From assembly GCA_038380435.1 (NCBI GenBank), contig JAWZYU010000028.1:42715095-42779094 (forward strand): a stretch of 64,000 nt of DNA, in the 5' to 3' direction. The number at the start of each line of letters is the position of its first letter. Positions within the stretch are counted from its first letter, which is position 1. The position numbers and the translations under genes were made by a program. The stretch is from Ryuthela nishihirai (taxonomy: Eukaryota > Arthropoda > Arachnida > Araneae > Heptathelidae). Under the pieces are notes generated by a model. The model was not told the origin of the DNA and did not search any database. It saw only the letters and a program-made list of their open reading frames with translations. This document shows positions 45,941-56,186 of the stretch, piece after piece.

Positions 45941-46394
45941 CCCTATGCCTTATCGCCGTTAAGGCCAGATATCAGTCCTCCTGGGATGTGTGACCTTTGA
46001 CTGACCCAGAACTAGCCAACGAGACGCATTTCCGTATTCCTGATACTGTCGCCATAGCCTGGATATGACCATCCGAAAGAAATCATGCACCCTGGCTACA
46101 GCAGCTTGGGTCTGTCCTGCTAACATCCTACCAATGGTTACCCATCTCTCCGAATCCCCCAAAAGACTCTGGGTGTTCGTCTGCATGTTCTCCAACACCT
46201 ATTGCAAGCTGACAGGCTTTGGAGAGTGCGAAGTACGAACTCTGTATCTGCGCTCTCTTTTTTTATATCGTGCCTTTTGTGCGTGGCATTTTACATGCGC
46301 CTAAGTAAGCACTGGTCACGTGGCACTTCTTTCCGCATATGTTCTTTGTCATAGTCTAATGTACCTCTCTACAGGGTTCATCAATTTCCAGCAG

Positions 46395-46485
46395 TTCAGC
46401 CTATGTTAATAATTAAATAATCCAAATAACCAGTCAGCCTATGTTAATAATATAATTTCCAGCCAGCCTATGTTGATATATCAAC
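46395..46485. repeat. Short direct repeats
   Basis: cagcctatgttaataat occurs three times with small changes (about 46397, 46434 and 46463). Confidence 0.7.
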
Positions 46486-46641
46486 TTTTATGTTTGTAAC
46501 TTAGCTTTTGCCCGGCAGCGTAAATTATCTAGATATTTCTGTTTCAGAAACAGTTTGCATTGAAAACTTTTTCCTTTCTCATGATTCGAAAACACATTTC
46601 TAATGATCGTTCTTTTATCATGATATTTTCACTTCCTTGGA

Positions 46642-47020
46642 GGATGGCAGGGGTGGCTCAGTCAGTAGCGCGCCAGGCTTTTAATCTACAGTTCCCAGGT
46701 TCGAGTCCCAACTGGCCAGCGTTGAGATTTATCTACAAACTCCCTGCCCCGCCCACGATCAGTAGGGGACACTGTATGGCTTGGATCTCCATCGGATGCA
46801 ATGCGATGTTAAGTCGTGGTTCCGTGTGCGGGAGAGCCTTACCATGTGCAAATTAAAGAACACGCTGGATGACCTTGACGGGGAGCTACCATCGGTCTGC
46901 TAACAGCTGTTCTAGTGGATTCCCAGCCCCAATCTTCTCTGGGCCTTCGGGGTCCTTGTGACCTGGCCATTTAGCCCATTGTGTGAAAAAAAAGTGCCGC
47001 TCACAGGTAAAACAATCCAA
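46642..47020 (+). mobile_element. SINE A copy
   Basis: Flanks cttccttgga (46632-46641) and cttcctcgga (47021-47030), one mismatch. The body has several small deletions and the anticodon-loop position reads CTTTTAA. Confidence 0.85.
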
Positions 47021-47065
47021 CTTCCTCGGAATAGTAACAGAGTAATAAGGATTATAAAAAGATGG

Positions 47066-47165
47066 AAGGCCATACTTCAGCAGAAAAACAACACAAGAAA
47101 CACCCATGCCCTACTCAGGACTTAAAATCAGGTCCCTTGATCCATAGCCAAACTCTTCGGCACCT
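47066..47165 (-). mobile_element. SINE B fragment
   Basis: Reverse of the family body: cagcagaaaaacaacacaag, catgccctactcagg and a worn tRNA-like head. Confidence 0.5.
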
Positions 47166-47169
47166 GCAT

Positions 47170-48045
47170 CTTTCAAACATCCCAGAAATTTACATAAAAT
47201 TCCATCGTTTATAATGTACTTATCGAGAAGCTTAAAAATTTCGACACTTATAGTTTGTTGATGCAACATCTAAAAAAGCTTACAAGTCTTTTTCTTCCTT
47301 TCCTCTTTCTCTAAGTAGAGCGAAGTCAATAAAGTAGGTTAAGAAAACTCTGATTGACCTCAAGAAACATAATGCGATTACTTGTTTTCGATCAAAGAGA
47401 GCTTTCTTCTTTCTTTTCCAGCTCGTAAATCCATTTTGTGAGCATCATATACTTTGACGAAGTAGTGGAAAAAAGAGAAGCAGAAATGATGATGCCAAGT
47501 GCCACTCTCTGCTTTTGCCATATTGAATCTAAACCCCTGGAGAACTTCACTTGTTTGTCAAATGGCTCAAGACAAATCGAATTGCCTTTTTATGTTGCTG
47601 TTTTTTTTCTGGTGGAAAGCTCTGAGTGCTATGATATCGACTTGAGCACACGAGTAGAAAAATGAAAAGTAATAAAACAGATTGGAGTCGATCTGTCGTT
47701 GTTTTTGCTTCCGAGAAATTTTCTTTCAAAAATAAAAAAAAAAATCGCTAAGGTTAACAACGTAAAACATTGAATATTAATTTTAGAGAAGATAGCTTTT
47801 CCATTTCTTTTGCATTAAGATTCAGAGAAACTAGAAGTGCATCATACATTCTTCTGCACATGCGTGTATTGTAAAATCAATGTAAAATGTAATCATTTTT
47901 AGCTTTAATTTAATTCTTTTATTAATCCTTAAACATTACTAAGAGTCCCAGTTTCTTTATTGATAAAATGGAACAATCATTTCGACCTACGTGTTTTCCA
48001 TTTTTAACGTGTTTTTTTTAATTGTGTGATTAATATGCAATAAAA
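47170..48045. other. No supported feature
   Basis: AT-rich; 47438-47665 is open for 75 codons without a motif. Confidence 0.4.
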
Positions 48046-48049
48046 AACA

Positions 48050-49556
48050 TAACGACATTTTAATCTCGTTTTCAATAAAAAAAATGAGATAATGTTTTCG
48101 CTTTGCCGTTTGTAGATATTCAACTTATTGTTTTTTTCTTCTAGAGATTAATTAAAAATTCTTTACCGGTTGAATAGGCAATGGTAAAATATTGCGATTC
48201 GCACTCTGCGAATCTCTCAAACAGTTTAAATTTCGCCTTCTGACGGTGGAGAAATGCGAAAATTTAAAAATTTCGCCTTCTGACGGTGGAGAAATGCGAA
48301 AATTTAAACATTTCGCCTTCTGACGTTGGAAAAATGCGAAAATTTAAAAATTTCGCCTTCTGACGATGGAAAAATGCGAAAATTTAAAAATTTCGCCTTC
48401 TGACGACGGAAAAATGCGAAAATTTAAAAATTTCGCCTTCTGACGATAGAAAAATGCGAAAATTTAAACATTTCGCCTTCTGGCGATGGAAAAATGCGAA
48501 AATTTAAAAATTTCGCCTTTCGATGATGAAAAAATGCGAAAATTTAGAAATTTCGCCTTCTGACAATGGAAAAATGCAAAAATAAAAAATTTCGCCTTCT
48601 GACGATGGAAAAATGCGAAAATTTAAACATTTCGCCTTCTGACGATGGAAAAATTCGAAAATTTCAAAATTTCGCCTTCTGACGATAGAAAAATGCGAAA
48701 ATTTAAAAATTTCGCCTTTCGATGATGAAAAAATGCGAAAATTTAGAAATTTCGCCTTCTGACGATGGAAAAATGCGAAAATTTAAACATTTGGCCTTCT
48801 GACGATGGAAAAATGCGAAAATTTAAAAATTTCGCCTTCTGACGATAGAAAAATGCAAAAATGAAAAAATTTCGCCTTCTGACGATGGAAAAATGCGAAA
48901 ATTTAAACATTTCGCCTTCTGACGATGGAAAAATGCGAAAATTTAAAAATTTCGCCTTCTGACGATAGAAAAATGCGAAAATTTAAACATTTCGCCTTCT
49001 GACGATGGAAAAGTGCGAAAATTTAAAAATTTCGCCTTCTGACGATAGAAAAATGCGAAAATTTAAACATTTCGCCTTCTGACGATGGAAACATGCGAAA
49101 ATTTAAAAATTTCAGACGAATATTGCAAGCGATGTATTTAGGCTACAAATTTGAAAATTCGCTGATTTCCATCAGCGGATTTTCAAGGTCATGAAGTTTA
49201 CATTGACAATAAGGAGTCGACACCTTACCCCCAGAGTGGTTGGAAAAACTCAACTCTTTTGTTTTAAGAGAAAATTGGAAAATTCTGTTTTGGTGAATTT
49301 GTGCTAATAAAATATTATAATTCTGATGTTTCAAATCCTTAGATAGTTTTTATTTACATCGTTGGAGAGACTAAATACGGAAAATGTGAACACTTTTAAC
49401 GAATATTGCAAGTCGTCTGTGTAGAGTAGAAAATTTAAATTTCTGTGTTAGAGTGTCAGGAGATATTCCATTTAGAGCGATAATCTGTCCATTCAGAGTG
49501 GTGTGAGAAAAGCTAGTTTTCATTTTAAGGAATGGAGAAAGAAATACTCTTTAGAT
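48050..49556 (+). repeat. Dispersed repeat R1 carrying a satellite array
   Basis: The left part (48060-48230) and the right part (49114-49200) match repeat R1 on either side of the amplified segment. A second, weaker R1-like copy follows at about 49230-49556. Confidence 0.55.
48231..49113. repeat. 40-bp satellite, about 22 units
   Basis: Unit tttcgccttctgacgatgga plus aaaatgcgaaaatttaaaaa. Neighbouring units create a dyad, gcgaaaattt..aaatttcgc. A rare variant, tttcgcctttcgatgatgaa, occurs near 48511 and again about 200 bp later, followed by the same atttagaaa variant, pointing to block duplication of about five units. Confidence 0.95.
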
Positions 49557-49560
49557 TATA

Positions 49561-49776
49561 CAGTCGGTCAAAAAAGTATCCAAACACTATGATTGATTAC
49601 AGAATTCAGAAAAAATATCTGGCAACGATTTTTTTTTATGAATTAGTGATCTGGCAACCGTCGTGTCAAGTGACACGAAGGTTCCAGATCACTAATTCAT
49701 AAAAAAAATCGTTGCCAAATATTTTTTCTGAATTCTGTAATCAACCATAGTGTTCGGATACTTTTTTGAGCGACTG
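49561..49776. mobile_element. Tc1-like MITE, complete palindromic copy
   Basis: Ends cagtcggtcaaaaaagtatc and its near-complement gatacttttttgagcgactg, with TA on both sides. The two halves fold back almost entirely around gtgtcaagtgacac. No coding capacity. Confidence 0.9.
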
Positions 49777-49976
49777 TATTACTAATAAAATATTGCTAAT
49801 TGCATTTTTTCTAATCATCCATTAGAATTAAAACTTTTAAAGAACGCACGAGTCAGTAAAATCAAAAACTTTGAATGAGATTCCCATATTTTAGAGAGGA
49901 GATATTCGTTCTTTACATAAGAGATATTCATCTGTTTCCTCATAACGGATGTTTTACGGTGGACAGTTTTCGAGCT

Positions 49977-50170
49977 ACATTGGGTTGTTTTGTTTTACCT
50001 CTGAATGGCACTTTTTTACGCAATGGGCTAAATGACCAGGTCTCAAGGACCCGAAAGGCTCAGAGAAGGTTAGTGAAAGGAAATCCACTAGACAGCTGGT
50101 AGGAAGCAGATAGCCGTCAAAGGCATCCAGAGTGTTCTTTAACGTGCACATGGTATGGCTCTCCCCTGCA
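49977..50170 (-). mobile_element. SINE A copy (outermost layer of a nest), 3' half
   Basis: From the tgggttgttttgttttacct tail to gtatggctctcccctgcacg. Its probable other part is at 54195-54305, beyond a plus-strand SINE and a large insertion. Confidence 0.7.
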
Positions 50171-50376
50171 CGGATGCGGGTGGCTCAGCCAATAGTACGC
50201 CAAGCTCCTAATCTGCAGCATTCAAGTTCGATCCCTACCTCAACCAGAGTTGAGATTTATCTCCGCAAAATCTCCACCTTGCCCTTGATCAGTAGAAAAC
50301 ATCGATGGGCTTGGAAACCCCACAGGCCATCGAATGGAACGCAAAGTCGTGGCCCCATGTGCGGGAGAGCCATACC
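50171..50376 (+). mobile_element. SINE A copy (second layer of a nest), 5' half
   Basis: Head gcgggtggctcagccaatag and body up to gagagccatacc, cut there. The continuation is at 53984. Confidence 0.72.
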
Positions 50377-52390
50377 TAGGAATACCAGACACCAGTGTTA
50401 TAAAAGGAGACAAAAAGACTAGAAATGGAGGACAAAAGAGGACAATAAAGCTAGAAATAGAGGACAAAGGACGGCAAGCTTTCAATTTGTGAAATAAGTT
50501 TTTTCCTACTAAGTTTTATTTCAAGTGCAAACGCATAATGCTTATTAAATATATTTTAAAATCTATGATGTGCTAATTTTTATTCCTATTTTATAAGCAA
50601 AACAAGAGCTATTTTGCTTTAAGTGGCATAATGGTTTGCAATTGTCTGCTGTTGCAGAAAACAAACTTTGTGTGTTTCTATCAACTCTGACGAAATTAGG
50701 GTCAGCATTGACTTCGGTCTTGCTAGGGTATGGCGCTTGTATGAAAAGGCTCCTACAAACTAGGAGTAGTTCTTAATTCCTTCATTGTCTTTTATGTCGC
50801 AAAAAAATTCCTCTCAACTTTAATAGCTCTGTCTATTCTTGGGTTGAAGCAAAATTTTTCGCAATTTTCTAAAGCGCAAGTAGCTATAACTCTTTTTTAG
50901 AAGGGGAGCGAAAAAGTTGCTTCCCCCTTCCCCTGCATGTTCGCTGGATGCTTTCTGTTGCTAGGTTTCCTACTTTTTAGAAGGGGCGTGTCCGAAATGA
51001 CGTCATCGCTGGATGCTTTCTGTTACTAGGTTGCCCTCCAGTGACGTCCTAACTTGGATTCCATCGTCGGTGAAGAGTCCGACATCCTAGGATTGGGTTA
51101 CGAATTTTATGGGTTGAACCCCCCCCCCAGCACTGTCGCTGGAGAGATGGGATTCCCACGAATGCTTCACAAGTGTTCTCTAAGCGCGATAGCAGCAGTG
51201 AAAATGTCATAACTCATGTCAGTATTGAAAGGTAGGCTAACGCTGCAGGTTCTATCGCTCTCATTGTTTCTTGAGTGTCATTCCTATTCTGGGAGGTCCC
51301 CTCTTTCAAGAGCGAGGTGCTTTGAGAAGCATTGGAAAGCAGCATTGTACTTAAGAAACGTAACAACTCCCTATGACAATGCTCTTGAAGGAAGCGTGTC
51401 TCTGAATACTCACTGTGGACAAATTGCTTCGAGGGTGGTTCTGTAGGGAAAATAATTATAGTCGACGCGTTGTCTGCTACTTAGACAGATAAGTCGAAGA
51501 CTAATAATAGGGAGGGTGACAATGTCCTTCGGGGTCCCTGCTACCTGCAGTAAGGGATGCATTGTTCAAGTCGCAAACGCGACAATAAGTGTGAATGTAA
51601 CAGACAAGGAGGTGTGTCTCTGAACAGTTCCCATCCCTGTCGTCTAGTATCTGATTGTTGACGAAAAAGTCACGTCACTTTTATTAAAGGAGAGGGAGAC
51701 AGTGTTCGTTGGAGGTCGGGTGCAGTAGATAATACAAGTGAATGTACAATAAACCAGGACGCTGAATGCCATAATATGAGAGGGCTAAAGGAGGTGTGTC
51801 AGAAAGACTGTTCTGTCGAGAAATAATTATAGGGGACTGCCATTAGCCAGGTATGTGCACTGATAACAATGTCCTTTTGGGAGGCTTCTTAGTCGGGGGT
51901 TCTTCAAGGGAGTGTAACATCCGCTCGGAAGGGCCATTACTTATTACCGAATCTTACCCAACGACACGTACCATTTAACTGACAATGAATGCGAGCCTTG
52001 GGTTGGCAATAAGAAAGCCCCAAGGGTAGGTCTTCCCATCTGTTCATTGGTCCATTATAGCAGAAGTGGGGGGAGATAATGAAAAACCCATAACTCACGT
52101 CAGCATTGAAAGGCCACACTAAGACGATCCGTGCCAGGTATTCTCTAAATGCGTCGAGAAATGTCGTAATTCATGACAGTATACAATAGAAGCAAGGGGA
52201 GATGGACGCTCCAGGTGTGGGATTTAAGCAGCCTTGTGATGCAACCTCCTATCCAAAGAAAAAACCAGTACGGTCACAGGGAGAAGGAATTTAAAACATC
52301 CCATTGGAGGGTGGTGAAGATGGGTGGACTCGCACATGTGTATGAAGTGGTTTATAAACTCCTGCACAGCGTGGAACAAGTCATTAAGCA

Positions 52391-52678
52391 ATGGATCTCT
52401 CCTACCCAGAGAAATTGGCCATCTTAGCCAGCATTCAGCGTGAACTAGATGCTATTTTAGATAGGGTGGAACGTCCACCAAAAACTTCACCACTTAGCCT
52501 CAAGAGATGGAGAAAGAGCGACCAGGCACCGAAGTGAGCGAGGGTAGAGGTCCCATCTACCAGTGCTGGTCCGTCAAGCATGCTGCACACCGACGAAGGA
52601 GACACCGCAGTATCTCCCGCACCTACCGTACCTGCTTTGAGATCATGCCTTAGCCTTAAGAGATGCCGTGGTCAATAG
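52391..52678 (+). pseudogene. Unknown small acidic/basic protein, in-frame TGA
   Basis: ATG at 52391 opens a frame of 48 codons starting MDLSYPEKLAILASIQ, broken by TGA at 52535-52537 and otherwise open to TAG at 52676-52678. The first part is a short predicted amphipathic helix ending LDAILDRVERPP. A motif LSLKRWRKSD before the stop is echoed by LSLKRCRGQ at the very end. The stop could be a decayed Arg codon (CGA to TGA) or a genuine end. The composition is much less AT-rich than the flanks. It overlaps the end of the opposing ORF by a few bases. Not recognised. Confidence 0.4.
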
Positions 52679-53064
52679 TAGCTTCTCATAGAATGCTCCC
52701 TTGTAAGCGATGACAGAAGCAAAAGGCTTGCGACACTTTTCGTGGATGTGACGTACAGGCACCCGTACTCCCACACCACCTCACCGAAACGAGGGTAAAA
52801 GGGTAGGCCCGTAACGTGTTTAGACATGTAACGAATTGTTTTCCAGTCCTTCTGAGGAATGTCCATCACAAAGGAAAGGTCGAATCTGTAGACATCCGTC
52901 AGACCCCTACAGTCCGAATAACCTAGTTCATGGGTCAGGAATTTACACTTCATGGTGAAACCGTCTAAATCTAAGACACAACAGACGTTACATATTTCAC
53001 ACTGATCTGGAACACTGCTAATATCTAGCATACCTGAGTTCACGCTGATGAGGCTGTTGATCAC
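52672..53064 (-). CDS. Unknown 130-residue protein of an inverted-repeat element
   Basis: The open frame has balanced, protein-like composition and four Cys near the start (CEICNVCCVLD, residues 23-33). It continues LDLDGFTMKCKFLTHELGY and, at residues 75-92, KDWKTIRYMSKHVTGLPF. The order 'D-x-D/E-G-F ... KEL/HELG ... KHxxGLP' reminds me of short proteins found repeatedly in arthropod mobile DNA, some of which I suspect have an RNase H-like or exonuclease-like fold. That is an impression, not a domain hit. An upstream minus frame (about 53130-53330) holding a VCDSIIRRLTKPFVEKVSVP segment may be an earlier exon or a frameshifted N-terminus. No signal peptide or membrane segment. Confidence 0.45.
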   Translation of the reverse strand: MINSLISVNSGMLDISSVPDQCEICNVCCVLDLDGFTMKCKFLTHELGYSDCRGLTDVYRFDLSFVMDIPQKDWKTIRYMSKHVTGLPFYPRFGEVVWEYGCLYVTSTKSVASLLLLSSLTREHSMRSYY

Positions 53065-53170
53065 TGGGAGAGGACACTGGCCGCCTTCACTGTCTCAACT
53101 AAGTCTTCAAAGTCGGTACGTTCAAGTCCTTCAAGTACAGGATAACCATATTTGTGGGCTTTCAACTTTC

Positions 53171-53203
53171 TGTAGAGAAAGTGGCACTGACACTTTCTCT
53201 ACA
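53171..53203. repeat. 13-bp perfect inverted repeat
   Basis: tgtagagaaagtg (53171-53183) pairs with cactttctctaca (53191-53203) around gcactga. It lies upstream of the 130-residue ORF on the minus strand. Confidence 0.85.
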
Positions 53204-53983
53204 AAAGGCTTGGTCAGTCGTCTAATTATGCTGTCGCACACTAGCTGCTCCAGGAGTCCGGGAAACACAGGTACTAATTGCTCATCAGGCTGACCACACC
53301 AATACTACTGAACAGATTCGAAGACAACGTCTGCAAAAGCCATGACTGTGACTCCCGAACCGCTGCAGCACCTTTTCATTCGAAACCTCCACCAATGAGC
53401 AACACGTTCAATCACATTGCAGAAAAATGAGGTCATCCAATTAAAAATTGAGGGTCGAAGGGATTAATGATCAATCAAACCTAGAGACTAAAGGGGTAAC
53501 AACCAATGAAACCTAGAAACTAAAGGGTTACAGTGGGGGTCGAAGGGGTTACACCCCTTAACCTAGCAACATAAAGCATCCAGCGAACACGCAGCGATGA
53601 CGTCAATTCGGACACGCCCCTCCTAAAAAGTAGGAAACCTAGCAACAGAAAGCATCCAGCGAACACGCAGGGGAAGGGGGAAGGAACTTTTCCTTCCCCC
53701 TCCTAAAAAAGAGTTATGACTACTAGCGCATACCTTTTTCAATCTAGAAATTGCTAATATTGAGATTATAGAAAATAGTGACTTTTACATTAACAGAGTT
53801 AATTTAGCATTCACGATTTGCATTTACAGTAAATTATATTATATTCATGGGTTCAAGAAATTTAAAAAGGATATTAAAAACAGGGGCTTTAATTTTAGTT
53901 TGAAACATGAGAGTATACCAAAAGGAGGATATTTCATGTTTTTTCAAAATTCTGGGAGGACATGAGGAGGACATATAACCGAA

Positions 53984-54168
53984 CCATACCCTATGCACAT
54001 TAAAAAACACGCTGGATGGCCTTGTTGGGAGGTTTGCATCTGTCTCATAACAACTATCCAGTGGATCTCCTTCCCCAATCCTTCTCTGAGCCCTTGAGGT
54101 CCTTGTGACCTGTCCATTTAGATCATTGTGTGCAAAAACGTGCCGCTCAGAGATTAAACAACCCTACC
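53984..54168 (+). mobile_element. SINE A copy (second layer of a nest), 3' half
   Basis: Resumes at ccataccctatgcacattaa and ends gagattaaacaaccctacc. Confidence 0.72.
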
Positions 54169-54194
54169 GATCTGTATCACCTTTCTGACTGAGA

Positions 54195-54305
54195 GTCGGG
54201 TGTGAAATATTGGAAGTAAATTTCAACGCAGGAATAGTTGGGACTCGAACATGGAAACTGCAAATTACGTGCCTGGATGCGCTTATCGACTGAGCCGCTG
54301 CTACC
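54195..54305 (-). mobile_element. SINE A copy (outermost layer of a nest), head part
   Basis: On the minus strand it holds the tRNA-like head and B box (reverse of gttgggactcgaac). About 75 bp expected between this and the half at 49977-50170 are missing. Confidence 0.6.
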
Positions 54306-54309
54306 CATT

Positions 54310-54635
54310 ACCATCACTCCCAACATATTTCGTGATGCCGAAAACAACTAAAATAACCGTAACTGAAATTAAAGACTAAAGCAACTATACGTATAATTAT
54401 TTGTGGGAAAAAAATGTATTTTATTCCTTTTATCCTCAGATCTATGGTTTCTTAAAATAACTAGGCGTTTTTCAGTTCCCGTTGACATAACATGGAAATT
54501 CTCTAGCATTTTGGTAAGGCAGTGAAATGTTAGGAGAACGAAAGGCTTGCGAGTTTAGGTTGCAAACTATATTTTCCCGCCTTCAACAGCATGTGCTGCC
54601 AACTGAGAAGAGCAAAATTTACTTTTTCTTATTTG
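54310..54635. other. No recognised feature
   Basis: AT-rich sequence leading to a possible exon. Confidence 0.4.
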
Positions 54636-54638
54636 CAG

Positions 54639-54731
54639 CCACCTCGTCTGAAAGCTGTAGCTGAATATCTCCCACTTCGTTCGATAACAAGCACCAAAAT
54701 TCCACGCGTTGAGAGTGCTCGTGTTTCGCAG
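54639..54731 (+). CDS. Candidate internal exon of an unknown host gene
   Basis: A pyrimidine-rich tract ending tttcttatttgcag precedes 93 bases that are open in one frame and end cag before gtaatt. The length is a multiple of three, so the exon would be symmetric (phase 0-0). The peptide contains LKAVAEYLPLRS and IPRVESARVSQ, and GC is near 50% in a much poorer background. It is not a copy of any repeat seen elsewhere in the window. No homologue comes to mind. A chance coincidence of splice-like words is possible. Confidence 0.3.
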
Positions 54732-54734
54732 GTA

Positions 54735-55375
54735 ATTGTCCCCGTGGGAACGATCCGAGCTCCACTTACTTCACGCATCGAATAAAATACCGTAACGAGG
54801 GGAAAATGTTCTGAGAGTCCTTCTTTTAGCTACTTTACTAATCGATAAGGAAATAGAAACTGAGAAAGGTTAGCATACTTAAACATGGATATTAAAACTT
54901 TAAATATGGTAGTCGTTTTAAAATTTATGATCTGATTATCAAATTGTTTTTAAAAAATATTTTTCGACAGTGAGACTCGAGGTTGTTTCACGATGAAATC
55001 TTCTGACCCAGGCAGACGTAGAGTAACGAAATGCCTGCCGTTTTCATATGTTTCATATTGAAAACTTTGAAACGTTTATAATTATTTTATGGCAAATTTT
55101 TAATATTTGGAATGAAAATAGCAATTTATTTCAATGATTACAATTAGTAATAGCAGTACTTATTTCCTGACAACAATTATACAGATTACAGAATTACGAC
55201 AAAGAATTTTATCAGTCTCACACGAAATATGTGTATAGTAATCATTTACTAGAGTAAGCACTCGCTTGTGGAAGAAATAATAAAATATATACATATACTT
55301 ACATTTTTATGTAGTAATTCACATAATATACTAACGAAAATTAATACAATGGCAGAATTTTCCGGATTTTAAAAC
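54735..55375. other. No recognised feature
   Basis: AT-rich spacer up to the poly-T that marks the LINE 3' end. Confidence 0.4.
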
Positions 55376-55638
55376 TAGTTTTTTTTTTTTATAATATAAT
55401 TTTTATTCATAACAGTAAAGAATACAAATACATTTACACTTTGACCCGCAAAGCTAAATAGCTTATCTGCAGGAAAATGAATAAATAATATTAAACATAG
55501 GTCATTATTCAGCCACAAAAATGGTGTACATCAAATAAATCCACAAAACACAACACATAAAAATCAGCTAACTAGAAAGTACCAAATAATTTTTTAATTC
55601 CATTTTAAGTGTTCTAAAAGAATCTATATTTAGTAATT

Positions 55639-56186
55639 CTATTGGATTGCATTAAATATAAGTGGTACTTGATATTCGGAGGTATGTTTCCCGTAATTAT
55701 TTCGAAAATTTGGCAATTTGTAATAACCTTGGTTTTGAAGTCTTGTATTTTTATTATGTTGAATTTTTAGTTTGTAAGTTTCGTCAAAAAATTTTTTAAT
55801 TATTACATTATATTTATATAAATTGCTGTAGGATAAAAGATTTAAAAATTTTAATCTATCGGTAGAAGTTTTATGAATTTTTTGCAAATGAGACGGAATA
55901 ATATTTTTAGCTGTGCAATTTTTTTATTATATTTATGTTAGTTAAGTTAGTTGTTCCATGCACAATTATTCCATAATTTAAAATAGATTCGCATATTGCT
56001 TTATAAAATAGTACACATATTTCCATATTTAATACGTATTTCAATTTTTGAATTTTTATCGCCGATATTCTCAGGCTTTCACATATGTGGGATATATGGG
56101 CATTCCACCTAAAATATTCATCAAAAATTATTCCTAAGTAATTTATTTTATTTACTTGCTCAACAAGTGGGCAACTGCATAATGAT
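55639..56186 (-). pseudogene. LINE ORF2 C-terminal part
   Basis: After a frame change at about 56190 the minus strand reads YLGIIFDEYFRWNAHI, the thumb-side motif of non-LTR reverse transcriptases. A further change leads to an 82-codon frame (55887-55639) ending near VPLIFNAIQ. No RNase H or CCHC motif is seen. Confidence 0.75.

Larger units (their letters stand above)
44789..46215 (-). pseudogene. Tc1-type transposase, decayed and split by SINE A
   Basis: On the minus strand the N-terminal DNA-binding part (LWRQYQEYGNASRWLVLGQS near 46050) is followed, after the SINE, by REMAAKFAVELAYVS, FTDESRLSLTTD (first Asp, about 45340), a GPEFIFIDVNALPHRARLV segment (second Asp, about 45040) and SLDLNRIKYV where SPDLNPIExxWD is expected. 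The catalytic Glu therefore appears as Lys. Many stops. The SINE sits between the N-terminal and catalytic parts with a clean target duplication, so it came after the transposase. Confidence 0.85.
50874..53729. mobile_element. Inverted-repeat element with two convergent small ORFs
   Basis: The left arm (50874 to about 51040) and the right arm (about 53560-53729, reversed) agree through gcgc.agtag, ataactcttttttag, a cttcccccttcccctgc word, gttcgctggatgctttctgt, a gctaggtttcctacttttta word and gtgtccgaa.tgacgtcatc. Each arm contains the gctggatgctttctgtt word twice and, close to its outer end, a small hairpin (aaggggagc with gcttcccc; ggggaagg with ccttcccc). The left interior (51.1-52.3 kb) has no gene but imperfect internal repeats, for example ataactcatgtcagtattga at 51212 and ataactcacgtcagcattga at 52091. 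The right interior has two ORFs facing each other. No transposase, helicase, polymerase or capsid motif is visible. It could be a non-autonomous transposon or a fragment of a virus-like element. Confidence 0.75.
50377..53983. mobile_element. 3.6 kb insertion in SINE A
   Basis: ccatacc at 50370-50376 and 53984-53990 flanks it, and the SINE sequence resumes in register (ccctatgcac). Its outer margins are AT-rich; the left margin repeats gaggacaaa (50430-50470) and the right margin ends with ggaggacatgaggaggacat. I cannot assign these margins. The core is an inverted-repeat element, listed next. Confidence 0.6.

Noticed and set aside
48231..49113. Regular 40-bp array as CRISPR-like
   Set aside because: Contiguous units without unique spacers in a eukaryotic context; it is a satellite.
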